This document shows, in pieces, positions 9,401 to 17,384 of a stretch of 64,000 nt of DNA. The DNA is from Bdellovibrio svalbardensis (GTDB lineage Bacteria > Bdellovibrionota > Bdellovibrionia > Bdellovibrionales > Bdellovibrionaceae), in the NCBI RefSeq assembly GCF_029531655.1, contig NZ_JANRMI010000002.1, positions 434,001 to 498,000 on the forward strand, read 5' to 3'. Both the position numbers and the translations under genes were made by a program. Position 1 is the first letter of the stretch. Each line of letters opens with the position of its first letter. Under the pieces are notes generated by a model. The model was not told the origin of the DNA. It was given only the letters and a program-made list of their open reading frames with translations, and did not search any database.

Positions 9401-12400
9401 TGCTCAAGGTCGTTTGACTGCGGCTTCGAATGTCACAGTGACTCCGGCTTGGTCTTCAATTACTTCGACGCCAACAACTCTTGGTGGTTATGGAATTACA
9501 GATGCTGTGTCGACAACATTGGCTTCTGGAAAAATCTTAGTGGGTGACGGTTCGAACGTAGCGACAGCGCAGACGATGTCAGGCGATGCGACGCTATCAA
9601 ATGCTGGAGCATTGACTTTAGCGTCAAGTGGTGTAACTGCGGGTACTTATTCAAAAGTAACAGTTGATGCCAAAGGTCGCGTTACAGTGGGTGCGAATAT
9701 TTCTTCTGGTGATGTGACGACAGCTCTTGGTTATACGCCGCTCAATAAAGCGGGCGATGTCATGACTGGAAGTATTGGTTTAGGAAACTTTACGAATGCA
9801 ACCGAAGCAACTTTGATTTCTGGCTATGCAGCTGGTGATAAAGGTAAGACTTGGTTCAATACAACAACTAATCAGGTAAAATATTGGGATGGTTCTGCGG
9901 CGCAGTCGTTGGGAATTTCTGGAGCAGGATTGACATCGTTGGGTGGTCAAACAGGTTCTACGCAAACTTTAGCAATTGGAACTGCGGGAACTTCGCCAGC
10001 CTGGTCATCGGCTTCAAATACACACACATTGAATATTCCAATGGCTTCTTCTGCAGGAACGACTGCGGGTCTTTTAAGTAAAACAGATTATGATTCTTTT
10101 GTGGCGAAACAACCTGCCGGAAATTATGTCACTGATTTGGTTGGTGATGTTACGGCGTCAGGTCCTGGCTCTGCGACGGCGTCAATTGCGGCAAATGCAG
10201 TAACAACTGGTAAAATCCTAGATGGCACTATTTTGGGTGCCGATATGAACTACACGGGAGTTAACACAGCAACATCAGCAATTGCGATCAAAGACAGCAC
10301 GGGTAAGTTCTTTGACTTTGCTTGCGGTACAACTGGCCAGGTTGCGACTTGGACAGTGACTGGTTGGGCATGTCAAGCTCCGGCGACTAGCGGAACTGTG
10401 ACAAGTGTTGCGACGGGTACCGGTTTAAGTGGCGGTCCTATCACGGGCTCAGGAACGATTTCATTAGCGAACACGGCTGTTACTGCAGCCTCTTATGGTT
10501 CTGCAACTCAAGTGGGAACATTCACAGTGGATGCTCAAGGTCGATTGACGGCGGCTTCAAATGTGACAGTGACCCCAGCTTGGTCTTCGATCACTGGAAA
10601 GCCAACAACGCTAGCGGGTTATGGCATCACTGATGCTCAGTCTTCAACTTTGACGAATGGGAAAGTCCTTATCGGTAACGGTTCAAATGTTGCGGCAGAA
10701 CAGACTGTCTCTGGCGATGCGACTTTGTCAAATGCCGGTACTTTGACTTTAGCCTCTAGTGGAGTGACTGCAGGAACTTATTCTAAAGTGACAGTCGATG
10801 CAAAAGGCCGTGTTACGGTGGGCGCGAACATTGCGTCTGGTGATGTGACGACGGCTCTTGGTTATACTCCGCTCAATAAAGCGGGCGATGTAATGACTGG
10901 CAGTATTGGGCTAGGTAACTATACGAATGCAACCGAAGCGACTTTGATTTCTGGCTATGCGGCTGGTGATAAAGGTAAAACTTGGTTCAATACAACAACT
11001 AATCAGGTGAAATATTGGGATGGTTCGGCGGCGATGGCACTTGGTGTGTCTGGCGCAGGTCTGACATCCTTTAATGGTGAAACGGGTTCAACACAAACTT
11101 TGGCGACACCAGGAACTGCTGGCACAGCACCGGCTTGGTCGTCAGCAGGAAATGTACACACATTGAATATTCCAATGGCCTCTTCTGCGGGAACGACTGC
11201 GGGACTTTTAAGTAAAACAGATTATGATTCTTTCGCGGGTAAACAAGCTGCAGGTAACTATGTGACTGCTTTAACAGGTGATGTGACTGCGACGGGCCCA
11301 GGTTCCGTGGCTGCGACGATCGCAGCGAATGCTGTTACAACTGGTAAAATTTTAGATGGCACTATTTTGGGTGCTGATATGAATTACACAGGCGTGAATA
11401 CAGCAACGTCAGCAATTGCGATCAAAGACAGCACAGGTAAATTTTTTGACTTCGCCTGCGGTACAACTGGTCATGTTGCAACTTGGACAGTGACGGGTTG
11501 GGCGTGTCAAGCTCCAGCGACTAGCGGAACTGTGACAAGTGTTGCGACAGGTACTGGCTTAAGTGGTGGGCCTATCACAGGTTCAGGCACAATTTCACTT
11601 GCGAATACAGCAGTGACGGCAGCTTCTTATGGTTCTGCAACTCAAGTGGGAACCTTCACTGTAGATGCTCAAGGTCGTTTAACTGCAGCAGCCAATGTGA
11701 CTGTGACTCCGGCGTGGTCTTCAATTACTTCGACACCAACAACCCTTGGTGGCTATGGAATTACCGATGCTCAATCAACAACTTTGGCATCTGGAAAAAT
11801 CTTAGTGGGTAATGGTTCGAACGTCGCGACAGCACAGACGATGTCAGGCGACGCGACTTTATCAAATGCCGGCGCTTTGACTTTAGCATCTAGTGGTGTG
11901 ACTGCTGGCACTTACTCTAAAGTGACTGTTGATGCAAAAGGTCGCGTGACTGTAGGGGCGAATATCGCTTCTGGTGATGTGACGACGGCTCTTGGTTATA
12001 CGCCACTCAACAAAGCTGGCGATGTGATGTCGGGTCTATTAGGTCTTAACGGAGTTGGTGCAGATCCAGGCGGGCTTGTTGCTGGTGATAAAGGTAAAGT
12101 GTGGTATCGCACAGATACAAATGAAATAAAATATTGGAACGGCTCAGCAGCAGTTGCTCTTGGAGTGTCTGGTGCGGGACTGACCTCATTTAATGGTGAA
12201 ACGGGCTCAACACAGACTTTGGCGACGCCAGGAACTGCTGGTACGGCACCAGCTTGGTCATCAGCAGGAAATGTGCACACATTGAATATTCCAATGGCCT
12301 CTTCTGCGGGAACGACTGCGGGTCTTTTAAGTAAAACAGATTACGATTCTTTTGCTGCGAAGCAAGCTGCTGGCAACTATGTGACTGCTTTAACAGGTGA

Positions 12401-13457
12401 TGTGACTGCGACGGGCCCGGGCTCTGTGGCTGCGACGATCGCAGCGAATGCGGTGACAACTGGTAAGATCTTGGATGGCACCATTTTAGGTGCGGATATG
12501 AACTATACAGGCGTTAATGCGGGAACTTCGGCGATCGCGATCAAAGACAGCACAGGCAAGTTCTTCGACTTTGCTTGTGGTACTGCGGGGCATGTTGCAA
12601 CTTGGACAGTTTCAGGTTGGGCATGTCAAGCTCCGGCGACAAGTGGAACTGTGACAAGTGTTGCAACAGGTACTGGATTGAGCGGGGGTCCAATCACGGG
12701 TTCAGGTACAATTTCTTTGGCGAACACAGCAGTGACAGCAGCTTCTTATGGTTCTGCAACTCAAGTGGGAACTTTCACGGTGGATGCGCAAGGTCGTTTA
12801 ACGGCAGCATCTAACGTAACAGTGACTCCGGCATGGTCATCAGTGACAGGCAAGCCGACAACACTTGCGGGATATGGTATTACGGATGCTCAGGCGGCTT
12901 TGGGTTATACTCCAGTTAACAAAGCTGGTGATACGATGACGGGCACTTTGAACTTAGCTTCGAACGGTTTGGTTGTGGGAACGACTCAATTGGTTGTGAG
13001 TGGTGGTAATGTCGGTGTTGGTACCGCGTCGCCAGGTTATAAATTGGATGTTTCTGGAACCGTTGGGGCTACCGCATTTTATTATACTTCAGACAGACGA
13101 TTGAAGCATGACATTCATCAGATCAGAGGTCTCGAGAATATTCTCTCGATGCGTGGAGTTCGATTTAAATGGATCAAAGATGATCAGCCTGAAATTGGTT
13201 TGATTGCGCAAGAAGTGGAAAAAGTAATGCCTGATCTGGTGCACACAGATCCAGACACAGGAAAGAAATCCGTTAAATACGGTAATATCGTGGCTCCACT
13301 AATTGAATCGACCAAAGAGCTTTATGCGATAAACGTTAAACAGCAGCGTGAGATTCAGTCTTTAAAAGGCCGAGTGGAAAATCTAGAAAAGCAAAATCAA
13401 GAGATGCTAGAGCAGATGAAAGAGATTCGTCAGTATTTAAAAGCCAAAGCGAAGTAA
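6453..13457 (+). CDS. Giant trimeric adhesive fibre 1 with S74 chaperone domain
   Basis: 2334 residues from the ATG at 6453, preferred over the ATG at 6435 because GGGG lies just upstream and the signal peptide begins there. Order: signal peptide; N-terminal beta-domain (PFQGRLTDTTGHPINYG, YEETQ, GASPFALNSE, residues about 25-160); a long shaft of short repeats (VTSVTAGAGLTGG, KYWDGSAA, AGLLSKTDYDSF, TLAGYGITDA); an ICA/peptidase S74 domain from about 2205 with the processing motif SDRRLK (Ser2213, Lys2218) and GLIAQEVEKVMPDLV; and a terminal heptad coiled coil. Such domains trimerise phage tailspikes and then cleave themselves off. The same layout defines the mosaic adhesive trimer proteins of Bdellovibrio, which bind prey surfaces. 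No phage genes lie nearby. Prey-binding specificity cannot be read from sequence. Confidence 0.93.
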   Translation: MDLHKKSIASFLSLSVVFLLGQASFASTSVPSLLPFQGRLTDTTGHPINYGVSVAFRIYPPTGTCYIYEETQFITPNTYGVFSTLLGVASNSTGPSNSFSSIFNNLASVSLNNSCMAVYVPAANDWRRIEVLVNGDPIGGMQTLGASPFALNSESLQGLTADKFIQVSGTVTQAALQSMTSGADASAYHNHDSLYARVDGTNSYSGNISTSANIVTSSGKIGIGIANPNADLEIKKDNPSIRLQSNAASGGIPALDFYSGNATQRARIESAEGSNTLKFYTGTTEAFRLDASQNAYFSGNAFVAGSLQVGKYTNAQETTLNTYLTGAAAGAAGTIWYNSTGNNLKFWNGSSIQSVGTVTSVTAGAGLTGGTVTSSGTLAVDAGTTANKIVQLDGSAKLPAVDGSQLTGLTATQISSGVLPASRGGTGLSSLGTANQVLGVNNAGTAAEYKTITAGSGVSISHGANSITINAVGTGGTVTSVDVAVPAYMSTSGGPVTSSGTVTLGFNSQTAKTVFAAPQGSSGAPGFRNLNIVDIASSVAGNFMTASGACPAGQSLTYLSASDTMSCQAYSITSGQVTGALGYTPLANALNSAQIFVGSAGNVATAVSMSGDVSLTNAGVATVGGLGGKAFNGTLATSNKILWYNQAGDKINITSLPTCTASQYLTFDGAAWTCATDVGSGGNVASLTANYPLKNNGTASNPVLDLQYDSAQFDLNSNNLHLKAGGITSTELSATGVGAGTYKSVTVDTKGRVTAGTNPSTLAGYGITDALPLAGGTMSGAIDMSGNNVTNLGYMTMAANKSLHLSNNAADPAGLTAADKGKTWFNSTTNQIKYWDGSAAVVVSASGNYLTDLTGDVTASGPGSAAATIAANAVTTGKISDGTILGADMNFTGVNTATSGLAVVDSTGKFFNFACGTAGHVATWTASGWACQAPAPTGVTSVATGTGLSGGPITSTGTISLANTAVTAASYGSATQVGAFTVDAQGRLTAASNVTVTPAWSSITSTPTTLGGYGITDAVSTTLASGKILVGDGSNVATAQTMSGDATLSNAGALTLASSGVTAGTYSKVTVDAKGRVTVGANISSGDVTTALGYTPLNKAGDVMTGSIGLGNFTNATEATLISGYAAGDKGKTWFNTTTNQVKYWDGSAAQSLGISGAGLTSLGGQTGSTQTLAIGTAGTSPAWSSASNTHTLNIPMASSAGTTAGLLSKTDYDSFVAKQPAGNYVTDLVGDVTASGPGSATASIAANAVTTGKILDGTILGADMNYTGVNTATSAIAIKDSTGKFFDFACGTTGQVATWTVTGWACQAPATSGTVTSVATGTGLSGGPITGSGTISLANTAVTAASYGSATQVGTFTVDAQGRLTAASNVTVTPAWSSITGKPTTLAGYGITDAQSSTLTNGKVLIGNGSNVAAEQTVSGDATLSNAGTLTLASSGVTAGTYSKVTVDAKGRVTVGANIASGDVTTALGYTPLNKAGDVMTGSIGLGNYTNATEATLISGYAAGDKGKTWFNTTTNQVKYWDGSAAMALGVSGAGLTSFNGETGSTQTLATPGTAGTAPAWSSAGNVHTLNIPMASSAGTTAGLLSKTDYDSFAGKQAAGNYVTALTGDVTATGPGSVAATIAANAVTTGKILDGTILGADMNYTGVNTATSAIAIKDSTGKFFDFACGTTGHVATWTVTGWACQAPATSGTVTSVATGTGLSGGPITGSGTISLANTAVTAASYGSATQVGTFTVDAQGRLTAAANVTVTPAWSSITSTPTTLGGYGITDAQSTTLASGKILVGNGSNVATAQTMSGDATLSNAGALTLASSGVTAGTYSKVTVDAKGRVTVGANIASGDVTTALGYTPLNKAGDVMSGLLGLNGVGADPGGLVAGDKGKVWYRTDTNEIKYWNGSAAVALGVSGAGLTSFNGETGSTQTLATPGTAGTAPAWSSAGNVHTLNIPMASSAGTTAGLLSKTDYDSFAAKQAAGNYVTALTGDVTATGPGSVAATIAANAVTTGKILDGTILGADMNYTGVNAGTSAIAIKDSTGKFFDFACGTAGHVATWTVSGWACQAPATSGTVTSVATGTGLSGGPITGSGTISLANTAVTAASYGSATQVGTFTVDAQGRLTAASNVTVTPAWSSVTGKPTTLAGYGITDAQAALGYTPVNKAGDTMTGTLNLASNGLVVGTTQLVVSGGNVGVGTASPGYKLDVSGTVGATAFYYTSDRRLKHDIHQIRGLENILSMRGVRFKWIKDDQPEIGLIAQEVEKVMPDLVHTDPDTGKKSVKYGNIVAPLIESTKELYAINVKQQREIQSLKGRVENLEKQNQEMLEQMKEIRQYLKAKAK
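9271..12890 (+). repeat. Four 1.12-1.13-kb in-frame repeats in fibre 1
   Basis: The segment beginning CAAGTGTTGC (protein SVATGTGLSGGPI) recurs at 9271, 10402, 11536 and 12655, i.e. periods of 1131, 1134 and 1119 nt (about 375 residues). Each unit carries GSATQVG.FTVDAQGRLTAA, YGITDA, SGDVTTALGYTPLNKAGD, KYWDGSAA and SKTDYDSF sub-motifs; the last unit is truncated before the chaperone domain. Units are nearly identical as protein but strongly different at third codon positions. Confidence 0.9.
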
Positions 13458-13589
13458 GAGTCATGCCTATCATGCGAGCAAGATGAACGTCTGGGTTTTT
13501 TCTAAAAAAATCGAGACACTTTCTCATAGACAATCATAAAATTGAAATGAGAAATGCTCGGGTCTTTTGTAGCCTGTGAAGGGGTTAAA

Positions 13590-14642
13590 ATGTTGTTATC
13601 AAGAACTGGTTTGGGGTTGGTTGTATGTGTGCTGGCAGTTCATTCATCAGTTCACGCTGTGAATTGTGCGACCTATCCAAATGGGACCAGTCTTGCTGCT
13701 GGGACGTCTACAGATATCACCCCAGGTGGCACGGGAAGTTGTGCAACTTGTAAGCGCGTTACCAATATCAGTGGTACCAATTCCTTACTTGTACCCACTG
13801 GAACTGATGCAGATTGGACAGCCTTCTACACCAATGTGGGAGCGGGTGTTGCCACCATCGGTGTTTGTGGGTCGTGCACTCCTGGCTCTCAAACAATATC
13901 TGCGAATACTACAACGTGGGCTGTTCCTGCAAACTGCACGACAATTACCATCGAAGCTTGGGGCGGCGGCGGTGGCGGCGGTGGCGGCTCGACTAAAACT
14001 GGTGCTGGCGGCGGCGGTGGCTATGCAACTAAAGCGCTGACTGGTTTAACGCCAGGTGAAACTTTCACCATCACAATTGGTCAAGGAGGCGGTGGTGGTT
14101 CCGCTTCCGCGGGGGCTGGTGGTGCCGGAGGTAGCAGTGGTGGTGCGGGAGGTACCACAGCTGCGGCTAGCGCAGGAGGTGGCGCTGGAGCCGGTGGTGG
14201 TGGCGGAACACCCAACGGAACTGGAACATCTGGAGGCGCTGGTAAATATGGCGGCGGCGGCGGCGGTGGTGCTGCAGCTGGAGCTTCTGGTGGCGGTGGC
14301 GGAGGCGGTTCAACTGTTGTGACTCAAAATACTGGATCTGTGACTCATGTCATTGCTGGTGGCGGCGGTGGTGGCGGCGGTGGTCAGTCCGCTGGAGCTG
14401 GAAATGGTGGTTATGGTGGCGGCGGTTGTGGCAATGCGGGCGGCGCCGGTGGTGCAAATGATAAGGCTGGTGGCGGAGGAGGTGGAGCCTGTGTTGGAAC
14501 TACGACAACTGCAGGCTCTAATGGTACAACGAATGCGACAGGTGGCCAGGCAGCCAATCCTCCGGCTGGAACCGTTGGCGATGGCAACTCTGTTTTAAAT
14601 GGGGCCGGCTATGCGGGCCAGGTTATTATTTCTTATCCTTAA
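13590..14642 (+). CDS. Secreted glycine-rich (polyglycine) surface protein
   Basis: 350 residues. The ATG at 13590 is chosen because GAAGGGG lies 7 nt upstream and a signal peptide follows (LVVCVLAVHSSVHA); an earlier in-frame ATG at 13554 has neither. Residues 20-90 hold several cysteines (CATYP, CATCKR, CGSC). From about residue 115 comes WAVPANCTTITIEAWG and then more than 200 residues of glycine runs mixed with Ala, Ser and Thr, ending in AGYAGQVIISYP. This matches the glycine-rich domain of phage adhesins and many bacterial surface proteins, where glycine strands pack as polyglycine-II helices. It follows the fibre gene by 132 nt on the same strand, so it may be a co-expressed surface component. 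No substrate can be named. Confidence 0.85.
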   Translation: MLLSRTGLGLVVCVLAVHSSVHAVNCATYPNGTSLAAGTSTDITPGGTGSCATCKRVTNISGTNSLLVPTGTDADWTAFYTNVGAGVATIGVCGSCTPGSQTISANTTTWAVPANCTTITIEAWGGGGGGGGGSTKTGAGGGGGYATKALTGLTPGETFTITIGQGGGGGSASAGAGGAGGSSGGAGGTTAAASAGGGAGAGGGGGTPNGTGTSGGAGKYGGGGGGGAAAGASGGGGGGGSTVVTQNTGSVTHVIAGGGGGGGGGQSAGAGNGGYGGGGCGNAGGAGGANDKAGGGGGGACVGTTTTAGSNGTTNATGGQAANPPAGTVGDGNSVLNGAGYAGQVIISYP

Positions 14643-14683
14643 GTTTGCAAAACCGGGATACATTCGTATCGACTATCAATAAT

Positions 14684-16702
14684 CTATTTCATTTTATCTT
14701 GAAGGGCGACGTCGAACATCAGACTTAAATAATGCCCTTCGATTTTACCTGTATTGGGAATGTTAATCGCATCGGTGGTGCTGTAGCTGAACTGATCAAG
14801 CTGATAAGTATAACCGAATGATGTTCTCCATTTTTGTGAAAGGGCATAGGACGCCAGGACACTCAGGCGGTAAGAGTTGGTTGGTTGTTGATCCAAGCCA
14901 TTGGGAGTTTCAAGGCTTGTTTGGCTGCGATAGATCGAAGTTGAAACTTGACCGCCCCATTTATCCGTAAAACTTTTTAAATACGCAAATTGAAGTTGCG
15001 GACCCGCATTTTTGATTTTTGAGAAGACCACTTCCGTTGTGTAGGGGTAGGTGAGGATCTCAGGATTTTCATTGATCGAATAACCCAGCCAAAAACGCAT
15101 TCGGTCGCCGTTACCTAAGAGATGTCGGTAGCCGACATGCAGACCCATTTTTGAATAGAAGTAGTTGTTGCTGCGGAACTGAAAGCCGGCCAAAGAGCCA
15201 TGAGCTAAAATTCCAATGCGAGATTTACGTCCCCAATATCCCAATGCCAATTCAGACTCACCACCAAAAAGTTTTTGTGTGACGATCGCATTGTTGTCGT
15301 AATTATAACCTGTGTAGTTTTCAACTGAAGAAATCTGGCGATACCAGCCATAAAATTGAGAGGACTCTTCGGCAGAGTTCATATCTAATTTGACGTACTG
15401 ATTAATGCGGAACTTTCCTGTGGCTTCCGAAGCAGATGGCGGATCCTGAGGCTCATTTTTTGAAAAGGCCTTTGCAGTCCAAAAGTAATTTTTGCTGTCA
15501 GGAAGTTCTACGACTTTGAATGCCTCGTTTGTTTCTTCAGTCCGAATGAGTTTTTTATCTCCATCATAGATATAGACTCGATAGAAGGTGGCCTTGGGAT
15601 CGGCTTTCCACTTCAACATGACCTTAGATTTTAGATCGTCCAGGGCTTCAACCGTTTGATCATCGGCAGGGCTCAAGGGAGTTGGCAAAAAGCGTTTTAC
15701 GAAGAAGCGCGAAGGAGCACTCCATTCGGTGCTGCTATTGTTGTCGTTCAAGCCACGAACACGCATTTCGTATTCGCCAGGGGTTAGGCGAAAGCGGAAC
15801 TCAGGCTCGAAGGACTGGAAATAAGCAGGGGCCGCCTCTTCCGTGTCATCGACGTTTACAGAGACGACTTCAAACTCGTACTTCTTAGCGTGTTTAATCG
15901 GCTCTACTTTGACCAGAGTACCGCGGCCCTTCTCATTGGCCCCCAGAATTGCGAACGGAGAGAAATACTTCGGCAGGCCTGCCTGGAGCAAGCGGACATA
16001 GTCGTTGCGGTTTTTCAGAGGAGTCGTACTCCAAGAATAATTTGAACTGACCTTAAGGGTCGACTTCAGATAAGTTTCTTTGGTTAAGACATAACGGAGT
16101 GGGGATCCTTGAGCATCTTTCAGTTGGAAGAAGTACCACTGTGCGCCTGGAACCGCTGGCCACTGGAAGAAGATAGTTTCGTCAACGGCACCTTTAGGTT
16201 CTATCTCCATGTTGTTGTCGGGGTAAGCGCGAGCAATGGGACGATAGCCGACCCAGAAAAAGTGGGTTTTGCTCCAACGACCTTTGCTGTTCGCGGCCGC
16301 GAGGGAACGAGTGCGAACGGCATAGCGGCCTGGACTCAAGCGAAGTCGTAGGATCGTTGACTCCGCATTCAGTTTGAACTTCCAAGGTTCCGACCAAATT
16401 TTCTTGGTGGGAATGACCTCAATTTCATAACCTGCGGCCGCAGTCACGGAGTTCAAAGAAATACGGACTGTTCGAGCCGGGACGTCTTTTTGAGAATCGA
16501 CGTCTTCAATTTTAATTCCTGCGAAAGACTCTTTTGATTCAGAGTCTTCCGTCACAGGAAGTTCATTTTTATTTGTGACCGGCTTCGCCTTCAGAGCTTC
16601 CGAAGCATTGATATCCATAGGTTGGGCAAAAGCATTTGAAGCCGCAAGGGCGGCGATGGAAAGAGCACACAATAATGTGAATCTCATCATGCTGTTTTTC
16701 AA
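14684..16702 (-). CDS. Envelope protein with FN3-like modules and C-terminal barrel
   Basis: 672 residues. The TTG at 16702 is preferred over ATGs at 16690/16687 because GAGGAT, inside the last codons of the upstream gene, sits 9 nt before it. A signal peptide (LCALSIAALAASNAFA) is followed by at least three fibronectin-III-like modules, recognisable by GYEIEVIPTKK, SPGRYAVRTRSL, KYEFEVVSV, TPGEYEMRVRGL and FYRVYIYDGDKK (residues about 75-430). From about 440 the sequence turns into alternating strands typical of an outer-membrane barrel (LGLHVGYRHLLG-type pattern), ending in LMFDVALQDKMK. It is the second gene of an operon with 16709-17239, 6 nt apart. Probably a surface-facing barrel with periplasmic or extracellular sandwich domains; role unknown. 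Confidence 0.8.
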   Translation of the reverse strand: MKNSMMRFTLLCALSIAALAASNAFAQPMDINASEALKAKPVTNKNELPVTEDSESKESFAGIKIEDVDSQKDVPARTVRISLNSVTAAAGYEIEVIPTKKIWSEPWKFKLNAESTILRLRLSPGRYAVRTRSLAAANSKGRWSKTHFFWVGYRPIARAYPDNNMEIEPKGAVDETIFFQWPAVPGAQWYFFQLKDAQGSPLRYVLTKETYLKSTLKVSSNYSWSTTPLKNRNDYVRLLQAGLPKYFSPFAILGANEKGRGTLVKVEPIKHAKKYEFEVVSVNVDDTEEAAPAYFQSFEPEFRFRLTPGEYEMRVRGLNDNNSSTEWSAPSRFFVKRFLPTPLSPADDQTVEALDDLKSKVMLKWKADPKATFYRVYIYDGDKKLIRTEETNEAFKVVELPDSKNYFWTAKAFSKNEPQDPPSASEATGKFRINQYVKLDMNSAEESSQFYGWYRQISSVENYTGYNYDNNAIVTQKLFGGESELALGYWGRKSRIGILAHGSLAGFQFRSNNYFYSKMGLHVGYRHLLGNGDRMRFWLGYSINENPEILTYPYTTEVVFSKIKNAGPQLQFAYLKSFTDKWGGQVSTSIYRSQTSLETPNGLDQQPTNSYRLSVLASYALSQKWRTSFGYTYQLDQFSYSTTDAINIPNTGKIEGHYLSLMFDVALQDKMK

Positions 16703-16708
16703 AATAAA

Positions 16709-17239
16709 TCAATCCTCAATAACAATAGAGCGAATTGACGGCGCCACGACGCCGTTCAAGCGACGAACTTTCAAATCATGCTGTGCGGACTCACTGCTTG
16801 CGAGTCCCTTGCGGTTGAGCGCAATCACTGTGACTTTGTAAGGAGTGAACTCAAGACTGTCTTGGAAGGGAAGTTCCTTGAGATACAAAGCAGTCTTGGA
16901 GGTCTTCCACGTGCGAACCTTTTTGCCGCTGAGATCTTTGATGAAAACTTGATATTGTTCGGCATGGGGAACTTGTTTCCACGCAACGCGAACTTCACCT
17001 TCATGGTTGGTCTGAAGTACTGGTGGAAGATTGTCGACATATTCAGGCGTACTCGGAGTTTTATCAGCAGGATCTTCCGGGCATTGATAGATGATCTTTT
17101 CATTTGGAGAAGGCGAATTCTCAGAGACGGTAGGGGGCGTGTGAGATTTGGAGTCCGGGGTCATGAGCGGGATGATTTTGCTGATGCCAAAGCCGACTAA
17201 GCAACCAACTGAAAAACTCTGGAACAGTTTTCGTTTCAT
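16709..17239 (-). CDS. Membrane-anchored single FN3-like domain protein
   Basis: 176 residues from the ATG at 17239, which has GAGGAG 6 nt upstream; an in-frame upstream extension lacks a ribosome site. A hydrophobic segment (SFSVGCLVGFGISKIIPLM, residues about 6-24) would be a signal anchor. A proline/serine-rich linker follows, then one fibronectin-III-like domain at about 85-165 (VRVAWKQVPHAEQYQVFI, YKVTVIALNRKG). The same kind of module is repeated in the downstream gene, so the pair probably arose from, or assembles through, related domains. Function not known. Confidence 0.75.
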   Translation of the reverse strand: MKRKLFQSFSVGCLVGFGISKIIPLMTPDSKSHTPPTVSENSPSPNEKIIYQCPEDPADKTPSTPEYVDNLPPVLQTNHEGEVRVAWKQVPHAEQYQVFIKDLSGKKVRTWKTSKTALYLKELPFQDSLEFTPYKVTVIALNRKGLASSESAQHDLKVRRLNGVVAPSIRSIVIED

Positions 17240-17384
17240 AAACTCCTCAAACAGTTGACGGCCAATCTGAATGCCGCTCACTATATTGTGTTTGTTTATT
17301 TACTGGCTGTTAACAATCTCATGAGTATATTTCGAATTCTGGGCCTAGGTTCGGTATAGCTCCATTGAAAAAATCATCGTTAAT

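Noticed and set aside
9271-12890. CRISPR-like or satellite repeat array
   Set aside because: The repeats are over 1.1 kb, in frame, and coding; there are no short repeats with unique spacers.
6453-13457. Prophage tail-fibre locus
   Set aside because: The S74 domain is phage-like, but no capsid, terminase, portal, lysis or integrase genes are nearby, and an N-terminal signal peptide shows export through Sec.
14056-14598. Open frames in another phase of the glycine-rich gene
   Set aside because: GGN runs read out of phase give Val/Ala/Glu-rich strings; only the glycine frame has a signal peptide and ribosome site.
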